Shown here: positions 46,425 to 56,622 of the stretch, piece after piece
How positions within the stretch are numbered: position 1 is the first letter of the stretch
Layout of the letters: the number at the start of each line of letters is the position of its first letter
Origin: Pandoraea oxalativorans
GTDB lineage: Bacteria > Pseudomonadota > Gammaproteobacteria > Burkholderiales > Burkholderiaceae
Assembly (NCBI RefSeq): GCF_000972785.3
Contig: NZ_CP011253.3
Span: forward strand, 4,402,001-4,466,000
Length of the DNA stretch: 64,000 bases
Reading direction: 5' to 3'
Translations under genes and position numbers: made by a program
Notes under the pieces: model-generated
The model's database searches: none
The model's input: the letters and a program-made list of their open reading frames with translations, nothing else
What the model was told of the DNA's origin: nothing

Positions 46425-46871
46425 GCGTATGCGCTGACGAAAAACTGTCCACAGGCCCGCTAATTTAAGGGTTTTCGCGCCGGGATGCCCGACAATTCCT
46501 ACACGCCGGGTGCAAACCCTTGATTTATCGGGCTTTGCGAGAGACTTTCACGGCGTAAAAAGGCATGTTTGTGTGACACACGACAAGATATATCTTCAGA
46601 GGCCGACATGTACACATAGTTATCCACAGGCTGACGCGATGATCTTGGGATTTGTGAGCTCGCGGAGGTGTTCATTTCTGAAACCGCTCATTGCTCATTT
46701 TTTCATCACGAACTAAAAAGTTCCACCGCGTCAAAGAGTTGCTGAGAGTATCCAAAGGTTGTCCACATCCTTGTGCTCGTCAGGTGTGGAAAACGGTGCT
46801 TGCCCATCCCCCCCCTGCACGCTACAGTTCGGACTCGTTTGCCCATCCCCCGCAACAAGCAAGAGGTCTCT
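46425..46871. other. xseA-exbB divergent gap with a DnaA-box cluster
   Basis: No gene is seen. Four sequences match or nearly match the DnaA box: CTGTCCACA (46445-46453), TTATCCACA, a perfect box (46620-46628), TTGTCCACA (46759-46767) and TTTTCCACA on the minus strand (46785-46793). A small dyad TGTGT-G-ACACA lies near 46570. The stretch 46690-46735 is AT-rich. The region must also contain the promoters of both flanking genes. Confidence 0.6.
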
Positions 46872-47486
46872 TTGTTCGCCGTCATCCAGGCCGCCGGCTG
46901 GCCCATCTGGCCACTTCTCATCGCTTCCGTCATTGCCCTCGCCCTGATCGTCGAGCGCGCCTTGTCGCTTCGCCGCGCACGCGTGCTGCCGACCGGCGTA
47001 CTCGAAAATGCGATCGCGCTCGCGCGCCGTGGCGCTGGCAGACAAGACGCCGCCGAAGCACTGGCGCGCGGTTCCATGCTGGGCCGTGTGCTCGCAACCG
47101 GCGTGCGCTACGTCGCTCACAATCCGCAGGGCCCGCGCGAAGGCGCGAAAGAGGCGCTGGAGGAAACGGGACGTGCCGTCGCCCACGAACTGGAGCGCTT
47201 TCTGCCTGCGCTGGGCACCATCGCCTCGGTCGCACCGCTCATGGGTCTGTTCGGCACGGTGATCGGCATGATCGAGATCTTCGGTGCGCAGGACGCAACC
47301 GGCACCGATCCGGCCCAACTGGCGCACGGCATTTCCGTTGCGCTCTACAACACCGGCTTCGGGCTGATGATCGCGATTCCGGCGATGATCTTCTATCGGT
47401 ACTACCGTACCCGCGTCGACGCCTTCCTCGTCGAACTCGAAACGCAGGCGGTCCATTTCCTCGATGCCACGCTGCCGCGGCACTGA
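46872..47486 (+). CDS. exbB: MotA/TolQ/ExbB proton channel family protein
   Basis: The protein is 204 residues with a TTG start at 46872, preceded by AGAGG; upstream frame lacks a membrane-protein N-terminus. It has three membrane helices: FAVIQAAGWPIWPLLIASVIAL near the start, then the paired helices in LPALGTIASVAPLMGLFGTVIGMI and the following ALYNTGFGLMIAIPAMIFY. With ExbD it forms the inner-membrane proton-motive-force converter. No tonB is adjacent; the neighbours are lipid A and Kdo genes, an arrangement common in Burkholderiales. Confidence 0.93.
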   Translation: MFAVIQAAGWPIWPLLIASVIALALIVERALSLRRARVLPTGVLENAIALARRGAGRQDAAEALARGSMLGRVLATGVRYVAHNPQGPREGAKEALEETGRAVAHELERFLPALGTIASVAPLMGLFGTVIGMIEIFGAQDATGTDPAQLAHGISVALYNTGFGLMIAIPAMIFYRYYRTRVDAFLVELETQAVHFLDATLPRH

Positions 47487-47501
47487 TTCGAGAGACATGC
47501 G

Positions 47502-47963
47502 ATGAATTTCCGTCGAGGTCTCTCCACGCGCGACGAGCCGGAGATCAACCTGATCCCGCTCATCGACGTGCTGCTCGTCATTCTGATCTTTCTGATGGTC
47601 ACGACGACCTACACGCGCTACACCGCGCTGAAGGTCAATCTGCCCACGGCGGACGCGGAAAAAGCGGTCGTGCCGCCGCGCCAGATTGTTGTTTCGGTAG
47701 GTGCCGACGGCAGTTACGCGATTGACCGGCATGCGCTGGCGCAACGCGACGTTGCCAGCCTGACGGCCGCGCTGCGTCAGGCGGCCGGCCCCGCCAATAC
47801 CGGCGCGGAGCCGCCGGTCATCATCATCAACGCCGACGCCAAGAGCGCGCATCAGTCCGTCATCAATGTGATGGAGGCCGCGCGTGAGGCCGGATTGTCG
47901 CGACTGACCTTCGCCGCCCGTTCGACGACGGCGCACGGCGCACCTGCGCAACCGTCCCGATGA
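47502..47963 (+). CDS. exbD: ExbD/TolR family biopolymer transport protein
   Basis: The protein is 153 residues. One N-terminal membrane helix includes the conserved proton-carrying aspartate in [20 protein letters not shown], and the rest is a periplasmic TolR-like domain ending in an Ala/Pro-rich tail. It is 15 bases after exbB and overlaps lpxK by 4 bases (ATGA). It works with ExbB to energise an outer-membrane process, the target of which is not defined here. Confidence 0.94.
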   Translation: MNFRRGLSTRDEPEINLIPLIDVLLVILIFLMVTTTYTRYTALKVNLPTADAEKAVVPPRQIVVSVGADGSYAIDRHALAQRDVASLTAALRQAAGPANTGAEPPVIIINADAKSAHQSVINVMEAAREAGLSRLTFAARSTTAHGAPAQPSR

Positions 47964-49036
47964 CACGACAAACGCCACGACCGCCAGATACCGCGAAAGG
48001 TGTGCGTGCACGCGCCCTCGTGCCTCGTCTGTCGGGCTCGGTGGTCCATTGGGTCACGGCACAATGGCAACGCCGGGGGCTTGCCGCCTGGCTGCTGTGG
48101 CCGCTCTCCTGGATCTTCGGCGGCATTGCTGCGTGGCGGCGCATGGGCTTTCGCCGTGGCTGGAAAACGTCGACACGGCTCCCGGTCCCGGTCGCCGTGG
48201 TCGGTAATCTGACGGTGGGTGGCACGGGCAAGACGCCGACCGTCATCGCACTGGTCGGCGCGTTGCGTGAATACGGCTACACGCCCGGCGTACTTTCGCG
48301 AGGCTACGGCGCGACGCTGACGCGGCCGACGGAAGTCGTGCCAACGGCACGTCCGGAAGCCGTTGGCGACGAACCGCTGCTGATCGCGAAACGAACCGGC
48401 GCGCCCGTTTGGGTCTGGCCATCGCGCGTGGAAGGCGGGCGGGCGTTACTGGCTGCGCATCCCGAATGCGACGTCATCGTCTGCGACGACGGTCTTCAGC
48501 ATTACGCCCTCGCACGCGACGTCGAAATCGCCGTCTTCGATCATCGGCTCAGTGGCAATGGCTTTCTGCTCCCGGCGGGGCCGCTGCGCGAGCCGTTGTC
48601 GCGACGACGAGACGTGAACCTCATTAACGATCCGTATGACCGAACGCTGCCGGATTGGCCCCACACGTGGCGCCTGACGTTGGCATTGGGCGACGCATGG
48701 TGCGTCAGCCAGCCGTCGCTCACCCGCGCGCTGTCTCACTTTGCAGGCAAGCGCGTGCTGGCGGCCGCTGGCATCGGTGCACCGGAGCGGTTCTTCGCGG
48801 CATTGCGCGCGGCAGGATTGCAGATCGAGACGCTGGCGTTGCCCGATCATTACGACTTTGCGACCAATCCGTTCGACGGCGTGGCCGCGGACGCCATCCT
48901 GATCACCGAAAAGGATGCAGTAAAATGCGTCACCTGGTCCGACCCGCGTGTGTGGGCCGTACCTGCCGAGGCAGCGCTCGATGCGCGCCTCGTATCACTG
49001 GTAGTGGAGAAATTGCGTGGACAACCGACTGTTTGA
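47960..49036 (+). CDS. lpxK: Tetraacyldisaccharide 4'-kinase LpxK
   Basis: The protein is 358 residues, with an N-terminal membrane-associated helix and the P-loop [14 protein letters not shown]. Later motifs [15 protein letters not shown] and [15 protein letters not shown] (catalytic Asp/His) are those of LpxK. It phosphorylates lipid A disaccharide at the inner membrane. It overlaps exbD by 4 bases and ycaR by 20 bases, so translation of the whole cluster is coupled. Confidence 0.97.
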   Translation: MTRQTPRPPDTAKGVRARALVPRLSGSVVHWVTAQWQRRGLAAWLLWPLSWIFGGIAAWRRMGFRRGWKTSTRLPVPVAVVGNLTVGGTGKTPTVIALVGALREYGYTPGVLSRGYGATLTRPTEVVPTARPEAVGDEPLLIAKRTGAPVWVWPSRVEGGRALLAAHPECDVIVCDDGLQHYALARDVEIAVFDHRLSGNGFLLPAGPLREPLSRRRDVNLINDPYDRTLPDWPHTWRLTLALGDAWCVSQPSLTRALSHFAGKRVLAAAGIGAPERFFAALRAAGLQIETLALPDHYDFATNPFDGVAADAILITEKDAVKCVTWSDPRVWAVPAEAALDARLVSLVVEKLRGQPTV

Positions 49037-49223
49037 GATTCTCGTCTGCCCGTTGTGCAAGGGCCCACTGGAGCTGGATAAAAAAGCCCAGGAGCTGATT
49101 TGCCACGCAGACAAGCTCGCTTATCCGATTCGTGACGGCATTCCCGTCATGCTGGCCGACGAAGCGCGTCAGTCCGTCGAAGGCACGCCCGTTCCGATCA
49201 ACGACGACAAGTCTGCATCGTGA
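49017..49223 (+). CDS. ycaR: Trm112/YcaR family zinc-ribbon-like protein
   Basis: The protein is 68 residues with a GTG start at 49017; GGAGA lies 7 bases upstream inside lpxK. It has [17 protein letters not shown] and [12 protein letters not shown], the Trm112 fold, but only two of the four zinc cysteines in full (CPLC; a third is in LICHADK). Its role in bacteria is unknown. It lies between lpxK and kdsB in many proteobacteria and overlaps both. Confidence 0.93.
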   Translation: MDNRLFEILVCPLCKGPLELDKKAQELICHADKLAYPIRDGIPVMLADEARQSVEGTPVPINDDKSAS

Positions 49224-50050
49224 GCGACACGACGTTGCGTGCCGGCACCCAAGGTGTCGCTGCCACTACCGCCGCCACTACGGACTTTGTCGCCGTGGTG
49301 CCTGCGCGCCTGGCGTCGACGCGTCTGCCCAATAAGCCGCTCGCCGATATCGGCGGCAAGCCGATGGTCGTGCGCGTCGCCGAACGTGCGCGCGAATCGG
49401 GCGCGCGTCAGGTGGTCGTCGCGACCGACGCACAGCGCGTCGTCGATGCGGTATCCGCGCACGGTTTCGACGTGGTGCTCACGCGTGCAGACCACCCGAC
49501 GGGCACCGACCGTCTGGCCGAGGTCGCCGTGGCGCAGGGCTGGCCGGACGACACCATCGTCGTCAACGTGCAGGGCGACGAGCCGCTGATCGATCCGCGG
49601 TTGGTGCACGCCGTTGCGGCCCATCTGGCCGAACACCCTGAATGCGCGCTGTCGACCGCCGCGCATCCGATTACCGACAACGCAGAGATCTTCTCTCCGA
49701 ACGTCGTCAAGGTCGTGCTCGATGCGCATGGCCGCGCGCTCTATTTCTCGCGTGCGCCGATTCCTTGGTCGCGTGACGCGTGGTCCGCCGGACTCGCGAG
49801 CGTCGCCACGTTGCCCGCCGCCACGACGCCGGTTTTTCGTCACATCGGCTTGTACGCCTATCGCGCCAAGTTCCTGCGCAGCTACCCGAGTTTGCCGCAA
49901 GCCCCCATCGAGACAGCGGAGTCGCTGGAGCAATTGCGTGCGCTCTGGCACGGCGAGCGTATTGCCGTACTCGTGACGGACGACGCGCCGCTGCCGGGCG
50001 TCGACACGGCAGAAGACCTCGAACGCGTGCGCGCATTGCTGAAAAACTGA
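49220..50050 (+). CDS. kdsB: 3-deoxy-manno-octulosonate cytidylyltransferase KdsB
   Basis: The protein is 276 residues. The CTP-binding N-terminal [24 protein letters not shown] is preceded by a Ser/Thr/Ala tail of about 25 residues not usual in E. coli Kds[23 protein letters not shown] and [12 protein letters not shown] complete the family pattern. It activates Kdo as CMP-Kdo for lipopolysaccharide. It overlaps ycaR by 4 bases. Confidence 0.97.
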   Translation: MSDTTLRAGTQGVAATTAATTDFVAVVPARLASTRLPNKPLADIGGKPMVVRVAERARESGARQVVVATDAQRVVDAVSAHGFDVVLTRADHPTGTDRLAEVAVAQGWPDDTIVVNVQGDEPLIDPRLVHAVAAHLAEHPECALSTAAHPITDNAEIFSPNVVKVVLDAHGRALYFSRAPIPWSRDAWSAGLASVATLPAATTPVFRHIGLYAYRAKFLRSYPSLPQAPIETAESLEQLRALWHGERIAVLVTDDAPLPGVDTAEDLERVRALLKN

Positions 50051-50977
<927 letters not shown>

Positions 50978-51078
50978 GGCGACCGGGTCCATCGGTCGAT
51001 GCCGCCCCGCGACTCCGTGTTGTTCGCAACGCGCGCGGTCCGGCAAGGGGTTATGCCCCGTCAGTAACGCCACAGAAG

Positions 51079-51112
51079 AAGGCGGCCAGTTCAGACTGCG
51101 CCGCCTTTTTTG
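51079..51112 (+). terminator. adk terminator
   Basis: AAGGCGGC (51079-51086) and GCCGCCTT (51100-51107) form an 8-bp stem with a 13-base loop, followed by TTTT. It lies 100 bases past adk and just before the next gene, so the next gene needs its own promoter or read-through. Confidence 0.75.
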
Positions 51113-51129
51113 CCAATGGAGGATGACGC

Positions 51130-51888
51130 ATGGAAATTCAGGGCAATGTGTTTCTGATCACCGGTGGCGCCTCAGGACTCGGCGCGGCAGCGGCGCGCTG
51201 GCTTGCAGGACTTGGCGCGAAGGTCGTACTCGCCGATGTGAGTGTCGACGAAGGCGAAGCACTCGCCGAGAAGCTTGGGGGCCAGTTCGTAAAATGCGAC
51301 GTCACCCGCGAAGACGACGGCAAGGCCGCTGTAGCAGCCGCGCAGGCACTCGGCACGTTGCGCGGGCTCGTCAACTGCGCGGGTATCGCCATCGGCAGCA
51401 AGACGGTCGGGCGCGACGGCCCCCACCCGCTCGACGCATTCTCTCGCGTCATTCAGATCAATCTGATCGGCACCTTCAACATGATTCGCCTCGCAGCCAC
51501 GGCGATGAGTCAGGGTGAGCCGAACGGCGAAGGCGAGCGCGGCGTGATCGTCAATACGGCGTCGGTCGCCGCTTACGATGGCCAGATGGGACAGGCCGCC
51601 TACGCGGCATCGAAAGGCGGCGTGGCCAGCCTGACGCTGCCGGTCGCGCGGGATCTCTCGCGCAGCGGTATTCGCGTGATGACCATCGCGCCGGGCATTT
51701 TCGAAACACCGATGATGCTCGCCATGCCCGCCGAAGTGCAGGCGTCGCTCGGCCAGATGGTGCCGTTTCCGCCGCGACTCGGTCGGCCCGCCGAATACGC
51801 AATGCTGGTCGAACAGATCGTGCGCAACCCGATGCTGAACGGCGAAGTGATCCGTCTGGACGGCGCGATTCGCATGCAGCCGAAATAG
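51130..51888 (+). CDS. SDR-family 3-hydroxyacyl-CoA dehydrogenase (HSD10-like)
   Basis: The protein is 252 residues with GGAGGATG overlapping the start. The coenzyme motif GGASGLG is at about 12-18, an Asp in LADVS indicates NAD preference, and the catalytic YAASKGG and preceding [11 protein letters not shown] are present. [10 protein letters not shown] and the C-terminal [11 protein letters not shown] are typical of the type II/HSD10 3-hydroxy-2-methylbutyryl-CoA dehydrogenases. It may act in isoleucine or fatty acid breakdown. The neighbour genes do not confirm the pathway. Confidence 0.82.
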   Translation: MEIQGNVFLITGGASGLGAAAARWLAGLGAKVVLADVSVDEGEALAEKLGGQFVKCDVTREDDGKAAVAAAQALGTLRGLVNCAGIAIGSKTVGRDGPHPLDAFSRVIQINLIGTFNMIRLAATAMSQGEPNGEGERGVIVNTASVAAYDGQMGQAAYAASKGGVASLTLPVARDLSRSGIRVMTIAPGIFETPMMLAMPAEVQASLGQMVPFPPRLGRPAEYAMLVEQIVRNPMLNGEVIRLDGAIRMQPK

Positions 51889-52089
51889 CGCATCGGCGGT
51901 CGGTAAAGCGCAGGGAATGGCGCGAATGACGCGCTGTGCACACTTTGTCGCAGCGCACCAAAAAGTCGTCCGGACTATGACTACAATGGAATGCCGGACG
52001 CAGATTGCGGTCGGCTCAAGACGCCGGTTTTCATGCTCCAGCCGGTGCTCAGATGTTCCCCCCGTCGTCCCCCGAGGCAGGAGGCTGGC

Positions 52090-52584
52090 ATGAAATCACT
52101 GGCGCAACAGATGTCGTTCTATCAGCGCTATCACCGCAGTCCCAAGAACCGTCTCACGCATTTCTTCGGCGTTCCCATGATCATCCTCGCGGTGATGCAG
52201 GCGTTTTCGTGGGTGCCGCTCGGCCCCAGCGGCCTGAACGCGACGCACGTGATCGTGCTGGTCCTGCTGATGTACTACTTCCTGCTCGATGTCCCGCTCG
52301 CGCTCGCCATGACGGCGTTCTTCGCTGTGTTGCTGGCGCTCACGCAACATCTGGCGAAGCTTCCATGGCCCTGGGCGCTCACCGTCTTCGGTGTGCTGTT
52401 CGTCGGCGGCTGGATCGTTCAACTGATCGGCCACCATTACGAAGGCCGCAAGCCCGCCCTGCTCGATAACCTCTTCCAGATTTTTATCGCCCCGATGTTC
52501 CTCATGGCCGAAGTGTTCTTCCATTTCGGGTACAAACCGGGGCTCAAGCGCGAAGTGCAAGAGCTGTCGATGCAGTCGGTATAG
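52090..52584 (+). CDS. Mpo1-like (DUF962) membrane protein
   Basis: The protein is 164 residues from the ATG at 52090. It has four predicted membrane helices and the family motifs YHRSPKNRLTHFFGVPMI near the start and IGHHYEGRKPAL with histidines in the middle. Yeast Mpo1 of this family is an iron-dependent dioxygenase that oxidises 2-hydroxy fatty acids; the conserved His residues support a similar metal site, but the bacterial substrate is not known. A strong terminator follows. Confidence 0.85.
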   Translation: MKSLAQQMSFYQRYHRSPKNRLTHFFGVPMIILAVMQAFSWVPLGPSGLNATHVIVLVLLMYYFLLDVPLALAMTAFFAVLLALTQHLAKLPWPWALTVFGVLFVGGWIVQLIGHHYEGRKPALLDNLFQIFIAPMFLMAEVFFHFGYKPGLKREVQELSMQSV

Positions 52585-52621
52585 CAAAGTGCAGGGCGTG
52601 TGCGGATCCACGCCCGACGTC

Positions 52622-52658
52622 AAAACGCCAGCCGGTGAATGCGGCTGGCGTTTTTTTT
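52622..52658 (+). terminator. Terminator after the Mpo1-like gene
   Basis: A 12-bp stem AAAACGCCAGCC (52622-52633) with GGCTGGCG (52643-52650) running into T8. Strong intrinsic terminator between convergent genes. Confidence 0.93.
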
Positions 52659-52682
52659 ATGGATGACGCTGTGGCGCGGACC

Positions 52683-53549
52683 TTATCCGTGGCTGCCCGG
52701 ACGGCGGCTCAGGTCGTCAAGTACCTGACGAATCGCGTCGGCGTCGTCCGCTTCGGGACGCTTGCTCAGATACCACTCCAGGTCGTCCTGCGCCGGACGC
52801 ACCAGACCCAGACGCGCATACGCCAGTCCGCGATCGCGCTTCTCGATGGGCTGATCGGGTAGCACGAGCACCATACGCTCCTGCACCGCCAACAGCCGTT
52901 CCCACCGCTCGTTTTGCGTATAGATGGCCCGCAAATTACGAAGCATGCGCGCCAGAATCTCGCGCGGCGTCGCGGGCTCCAGGAACGGGTGCAGCAACGC
53001 CCACAACGCCAGTTCCTGGATCGGCTCGGCGCTTTCGTCCCGATAGTGCTTCAGATAAGGCTCGACCATTTCGAGCAGGCGTTGCGGCGAAAGCGAATTG
53101 CCCGAAATGGGGTCAATGACGACATCCCCGGCAGGCACCGCGAGACGCAGCAGAAAGTGCCCCGGGAACGAGAGGCCACGCAACGGCAGCCCGATCTGAT
53201 GACCGATCTCCATACACAGCACGGCGAGCGAAATCGGAATACCGCGACGGCGATCCAGCACCGCATGCAGGTGGCTGTTGTCCGGATCGTAATAATCGTT
53301 CTGATTAACGGTGAAACCAAGTTCGCGGAAGAAGAAGTGATCGAGCAGTTGCAGCTTTTGCAACGGCCCGGCGTCCGGCGGCAGGCGCTTGGCCAGACGT
53401 GCAGCCAGCGCATCGATCTGGGTGAGCGTGTCCTGCACGTCGAGATCGGGATAGACGTCCTGCGCGATGGCAATGGCTGCTTCGGTCAACGGCAGGCCGT
53501 CGTCGGACGCAACCAGCGCAGCAAAATACTCCAGAATTCGATTCGCCAT
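52683..53549 (-). CDS. SirB1-family transglutaminase-like/TPR protein
   Basis: The protein is 288 residues. The N-terminal helical part is followed by a transglutaminase-like core (HAVLDRRRGIPISLAVLCMEIG, LSFPGHFLLRL, VVIDPISG), then TPR-like helices to the C-terminus. This is the SirB1 (YchA) family found in most proteobacteria; catalytic activity has not been established and the role is unknown. It lies 50 bases downstream of murJ, so it may be in the same minus-strand operon. Confidence 0.85.
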   Translation of the reverse strand: MANRILEYFAALVASDDGLPLTEAAIAIAQDVYPDLDVQDTLTQIDALAARLAKRLPPDAGPLQKLQLLDHFFFRELGFTVNQNDYYDPDNSHLHAVLDRRRGIPISLAVLCMEIGHQIGLPLRGLSFPGHFLLRLAVPAGDVVIDPISGNSLSPQRLLEMVEPYLKHYRDESAEPIQELALWALLHPFLEPATPREILARMLRNLRAIYTQNERWERLLAVQERMVLVLPDQPIEKRDRGLAYARLGLVRPAQDDLEWYLSKRPEADDADAIRQVLDDLSRRPGSHG

Positions 53550-53599
53550 GCGGTATCCGTGAGTTCCGCCGCGACCGGCCCGCTAATGGATCGTCAGGA

Positions 53600-55153
53600 T
53601 CAGGAACGGGTGCGTCGACGGAAGAACGAGAAGTTGAAACCCATGAGGAATAATGCCCCGAAATACACCACGGCGCATAGCACCAGACTCGCACCGAGCA
53701 AGGCAATGCGCGCCAGCGGGCGCGCCCCCAGGGCTACCCAGTCGAAGCTCTGCGTGAACCACAGCAGCACGCCCGCCAGGATCAGACACGCCGCGAGCAG
53801 CTGGACGAAGAACAAACGCCACCCCGCCGCCGGCCGGTAAATGCCTCGCTTATAGAGTCCCGCGAAAAGCAGCGCGGCGTTCATGCATGCGCCGACGCCG
53901 ATCGACAGCGACAACCCGGCATGGGCGAACCAGCGCACGAAAAGCACGTTCGAGAGCTGCGTGGCAATCAGTACCACGATGGCAATCTTCACCGGCGTCT
54001 TGATGTCCTGCTTGGCGTAGAAGCCCGGCGCGAGAATCTTGATGAGGATCAGGCCGACGAGGCCGACACCGTAAGCGGTGAGCGCGTGCGCCGTCATCAC
54101 GACGTCGGTCGCATCGAAGCGCCCGTACTGATACAGGGTCGCGGTGAGCGGCTCGGCATAAACGAACAGGCCAACGGCGCTGGGCATTGCCAGCAGGAAG
54201 GTCAGACGCAGGCCCCAGTCCAGCAATGCGGAATATTCGGCGGGGTCGTCATCGGCATGCGCGCGCGCCAGACTCGGCAGCAGAATCGTGCCCAGCGCCA
54301 CGCCCAGCAGCGCCGTCGGAAATTCCATCAGACGGTCCGCGTACGCCAGCCAAGACACACTGCCCTGCGCCAGTCGCGACGCAATATTCGTATTAATGAT
54401 CAGGCTGACCTGGGCGACGGACACCGCCAGCGTGGCCGGCACCATCTTGGCAAGCACCCGTTTGACGCCCGCGTTGCGAAGCGCCGCCGCAATATTGAGC
54501 GTGATGCGGGGCAACATGCCGATCCGGGCGAGCGCCGGGAGCTGGATGACCAGTTGCAACACACCGCCGACGATCACTGCGTATGCGAGCGCGTAGACCG
54601 GTGTCTCCAGATGCGGCGCCACCCACAGCGACGCCACGATCGAGCTGACGTTGAGCAGCACCGGCGCAAAGGCGGGCATCGAGAACTGACGCCACGTATT
54701 GAGTACGCCTGCGGCGAGCGTCGTGATCGAGATCAGTGTGATATAGGGGAACATCACGCGCGTCATGAAGACGGCGGCGTCGAACGTGCCGTTTTCGCGC
54801 GACAGGCCCGTCGCCACAGCGTAGACCACGCCTGACGCGCCGAGCACGCCGGCAATCGTGATGGACAGGAGCACCCAGAAAAGCACGGTCGTCACGGAAT
54901 CGACGAGCGTTTTCGTCTCTTCTTCGCTACGTTGCGACTTGAATTCGGCCAGAATTGGGACGAATGCTTGCGAAAACGCCCCTTCAGCGGACAGGCGGCG
55001 CAGCAGATTGGGAATACGGAACGCCACGTTGTAGGCGTCGGTCATGGGCCCGGCGCCAAACATGCGTGCGATAAGAATTTCACGAATCAGTCCGGTGATG
55101 CGCGAAAGCATCGTAAAACCGCTGACCGTAGCGAGAGCTTTGAGCAAATTCAT
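53600..55153 (-). CDS. murJ: Lipid II flippase MurJ
   Basis: The protein is 517 residues from the ATG at 55153; an upstream in-frame extension crosses the promoter region and is rejected. It has about fourteen membrane helices and the MviN hallmark N-terminus [25 protein letters not shown], with the essential Arg residues in [21 protein letters not shown]. It flips lipid-linked peptidoglycan precursor across the inner membrane. A TATAAT sequence lies only 9 bases before the ATG. It is divergent from rpsT, its usual neighbour. Confidence 0.97.
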   Translation of the reverse strand: MNLLKALATVSGFTMLSRITGLIREILIARMFGAGPMTDAYNVAFRIPNLLRRLSAEGAFSQAFVPILAEFKSQRSEEETKTLVDSVTTVLFWVLLSITIAGVLGASGVVYAVATGLSRENGTFDAAVFMTRVMFPYITLISITTLAAGVLNTWRQFSMPAFAPVLLNVSSIVASLWVAPHLETPVYALAYAVIVGGVLQLVIQLPALARIGMLPRITLNIAAALRNAGVKRVLAKMVPATLAVSVAQVSLIINTNIASRLAQGSVSWLAYADRLMEFPTALLGVALGTILLPSLARAHADDDPAEYSALLDWGLRLTFLLAMPSAVGLFVYAEPLTATLYQYGRFDATDVVMTAHALTAYGVGLVGLILIKILAPGFYAKQDIKTPVKIAIVVLIATQLSNVLFVRWFAHAGLSLSIGVGACMNAALLFAGLYKRGIYRPAAGWRLFFVQLLAACLILAGVLLWFTQSFDWVALGARPLARIALLGASLVLCAVVYFGALFLMGFNFSFFRRRTRS

Positions 55154-55191
55154 GTTGCGCGTATTATACGCACAGCATTGCAGCAAAGAAG

Positions 55192-55221
55192 TTGCAATTT
55201 CCGTTAGGCTTCGGCTATAAT
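55192..55221 (+). promoter_or_regulatory. rpsT promoter
   Basis: TTGCAA (55192-55197) and a perfect TATAAT (55216-55221) are separated by 18 bases. Transcription would start near 55228, giving a leader of about 105 bases before rpsT. Confidence 0.75.
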
Positions 55222-55332
55222 CGTCGGTTTCGAAGTCAATGGATTGCTTCCTGGCCACCGTGTCTCCCAGGGAGCCGAGCCAAACTGCATAGAAGCCGCA
55301 TCAGGCGGAGCAATTCAAGGAATTCACAGAAC

Positions 55333-55605
55333 ATGGCAAATACCGCACAAGCACGCAAGCGCGCGCGTCAAACCGTTAAAATCAACGCCCACAACTCGGC
55401 GCTGCGTTCGCGTCTGCGCACGGCTGTGAAGGCTGTTCGCAAGGCTATCGCCGCTGGCGATCAGGCCGCTGCCAAGGAAGTGCTGCGCACTTCGGCAAAG
55501 ACGATCGACATCATCGCTGACAAGAAGATCGTTCACAAGAACACCGCTGCTCGTCAAAAAAGCCGCCTGTCGGCCGCCATCAAGGCGATGTCGGCTGCTG
55601 CCTAA
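55333..55605 (+). CDS. rpsT: 30S ribosomal protein S20
   Basis: The protein is 90 residues, [20 protein letters not shown], then alternating Lys/Ala helices ending [15 protein letters not shown]: the helical bundle of S20. It binds 16S rRNA early in assembly. The ATG at 55333 is chosen by homology; the frame is open to 55192 because the leader has no stop. In E. coli S20 represses its own translation through the leader; the long leader here allows the same but does not prove it. A double-hairpin terminator follows. Confidence 0.98.
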   Translation: MANTAQARKRARQTVKINAHNSALRSRLRTAVKAVRKAIAAGDQAAAKEVLRTSAKTIDIIADKKIVHKNTAARQKSRLSAAIKAMSAAA

Positions 55606-55690
55606 GCTAGACCTGTCTCAGTTGGACCGACGTTAGACGTCAGTCAGCAATAAGACAGCTCAGCTGCAAAGCACTACAAGTTGCTTGCCG

Positions 55691-55742
55691 GTTCCGACTA
55701 CGATCGGAACACTAAAAAGCCCGCTTTATGCGGGCTTTTTTC
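55691..55742 (+). terminator. rpsT double-hairpin terminator
   Basis: A first hairpin GTTCCGA/TCGGAAC is at 55691-55710. A second, with an 11-bp stem AAAAAGCCCGC (55714-55724) and GCGGGCTTTTT (55730-55740), ends in a T-run. The rest of the gap to 55945 holds no gene; a GTGAGT/ACTCAC dyad (55890-55918) lies just past the DUF3579 stop. Confidence 0.93.
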
Positions 55743-55945
55743 TATTCTGGATCGCATTTGCATTCCCCCTCGTTCATTCCCCATCGTTGTGCCAAACAAA
55801 ACGCGCAATGCTGCCGGGCGCGTTGAGCAGCACGGGAAATTAGCGGAAAGGGGAATGTGCCGGAATGGCAGAGATGTGCCGAAGCGACGGTGAGTAGGGC
55901 CGAAGGTCCGGCACTCACGTCAGGCCGACAACGGCCAAGGGGGAT

Positions 55946-56269
55946 TTATTTGACGTCGGGAACGAAGCAGGCTTCCGTCATTTGCAACCCGTTGTCACGC
56001 GCAAAACTCATCACGAAATCGAACATTCTCGGCTCGATCTCGCGCAGTCGCTCATCGACAACGACGCATTTGACGTCACCCACCATCGTCGGACGCACAT
56101 AGGGGGAGTACTGCATGTATGCGTTCGGGCCAGAATTGCTTCGGCCGCAGAACGACACGGCGCCGCACAGACGCTCCGCCCAGTCACTCGGACGAAACTT
56201 CTTGCCATCCAGAGTCAGCCCCTGAATGAAATACTCGCGCGCGGAAACCTGGTCGGTCATATCGCTCAA
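55946..56269 (-). CDS. DUF3579 family protein
   Basis: The protein is 107 residues without a signal or membrane segment. The sequence REYFIQGLTLDGKKFRPSDWAERLCGAVS and YMQYSPYVRPTMVGDVKCVVVDERL match the beta-proteobacterial DUF3579 family, which has no known function. The start may be 56269 or the Met three codons on. It lies between rpsT and argF, an arrangement common in this order. A palindrome TCTTATATAAGA lies 64 bases upstream of its start. Confidence 0.85.
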   Translation of the reverse strand: MSDMTDQVSAREYFIQGLTLDGKKFRPSDWAERLCGAVSFCGRSNSGPNAYMQYSPYVRPTMVGDVKCVVVDERLREIEPRMFDFVMSFARDNGLQMTEACFVPDVK

Positions 56270-56622
56270 TCACCTCAAAAAACACCTGGCCAGCCGTACG
56301 CGGGTAGCGTGGCCGACAGAGCCAGTATTATATCTTATATAAGACTGGAACCTGTCCCCCACCATTACTGCGGATGTTTTTTTCGGTCTTGCCAGCCGTT
56401 TTCGGCTGTGCAGCAGCGGGCTCGATCATACGCTTTTCGTGTGACGACAAAACGATTTGGTAGACTACGGCCTGTTCCCCTGAAGCCAGCAACCGGTAGA
56501 ACACCTTCACGAGCCTGACCGGGGGACAGGCCTCAAGGCTTGTTCGTCGTGCCGAACGCGTTCGAGTTCCCAGCAAATTCGCGGTGAACGCACGCGGGAT
56601 CGGCCTCCAGCAGAACATCCAA
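56270..56622. other. Gap between DUF3579 and argF with palindrome and inverted repeats
   Basis: No convincing gene in 353 bases. It contains the 12-bp palindrome TCTTATATAAGA (56333-56344), then a 180-base segment bounded by a 10-bp inverted repeat CCTGTCCCCC (56351-56360) and GGGGGACAGG (56521-56530), with an internal direct near-copy CCTGTTCCCC (56471-56480). Promoters of both divergent genes must lie here. The bounded segment looks REP- or MITE-like but has no target-site duplication that I can see. Confidence 0.5.
56333..56344. promoter_or_regulatory. Palindrome TCTTATATAAGA
   Basis: A perfect 12-bp dyad identical to the core of the palindrome upstream of icd (41034). Its AT-rich sequence in a high-GC genome and its repeat use upstream of two minus-strand genes suggest one regulator. 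It lies 64 bases upstream of the DUF3579 gene and 279 upstream of argF. Confidence 0.55.

Noticed and set aside
46425..46871. Chromosomal replication origin
   Set aside because: DnaA-box-like sequences are present, but none of the usual origin neighbours (dnaA, dnaN, rpmH, parAB) is in the region.
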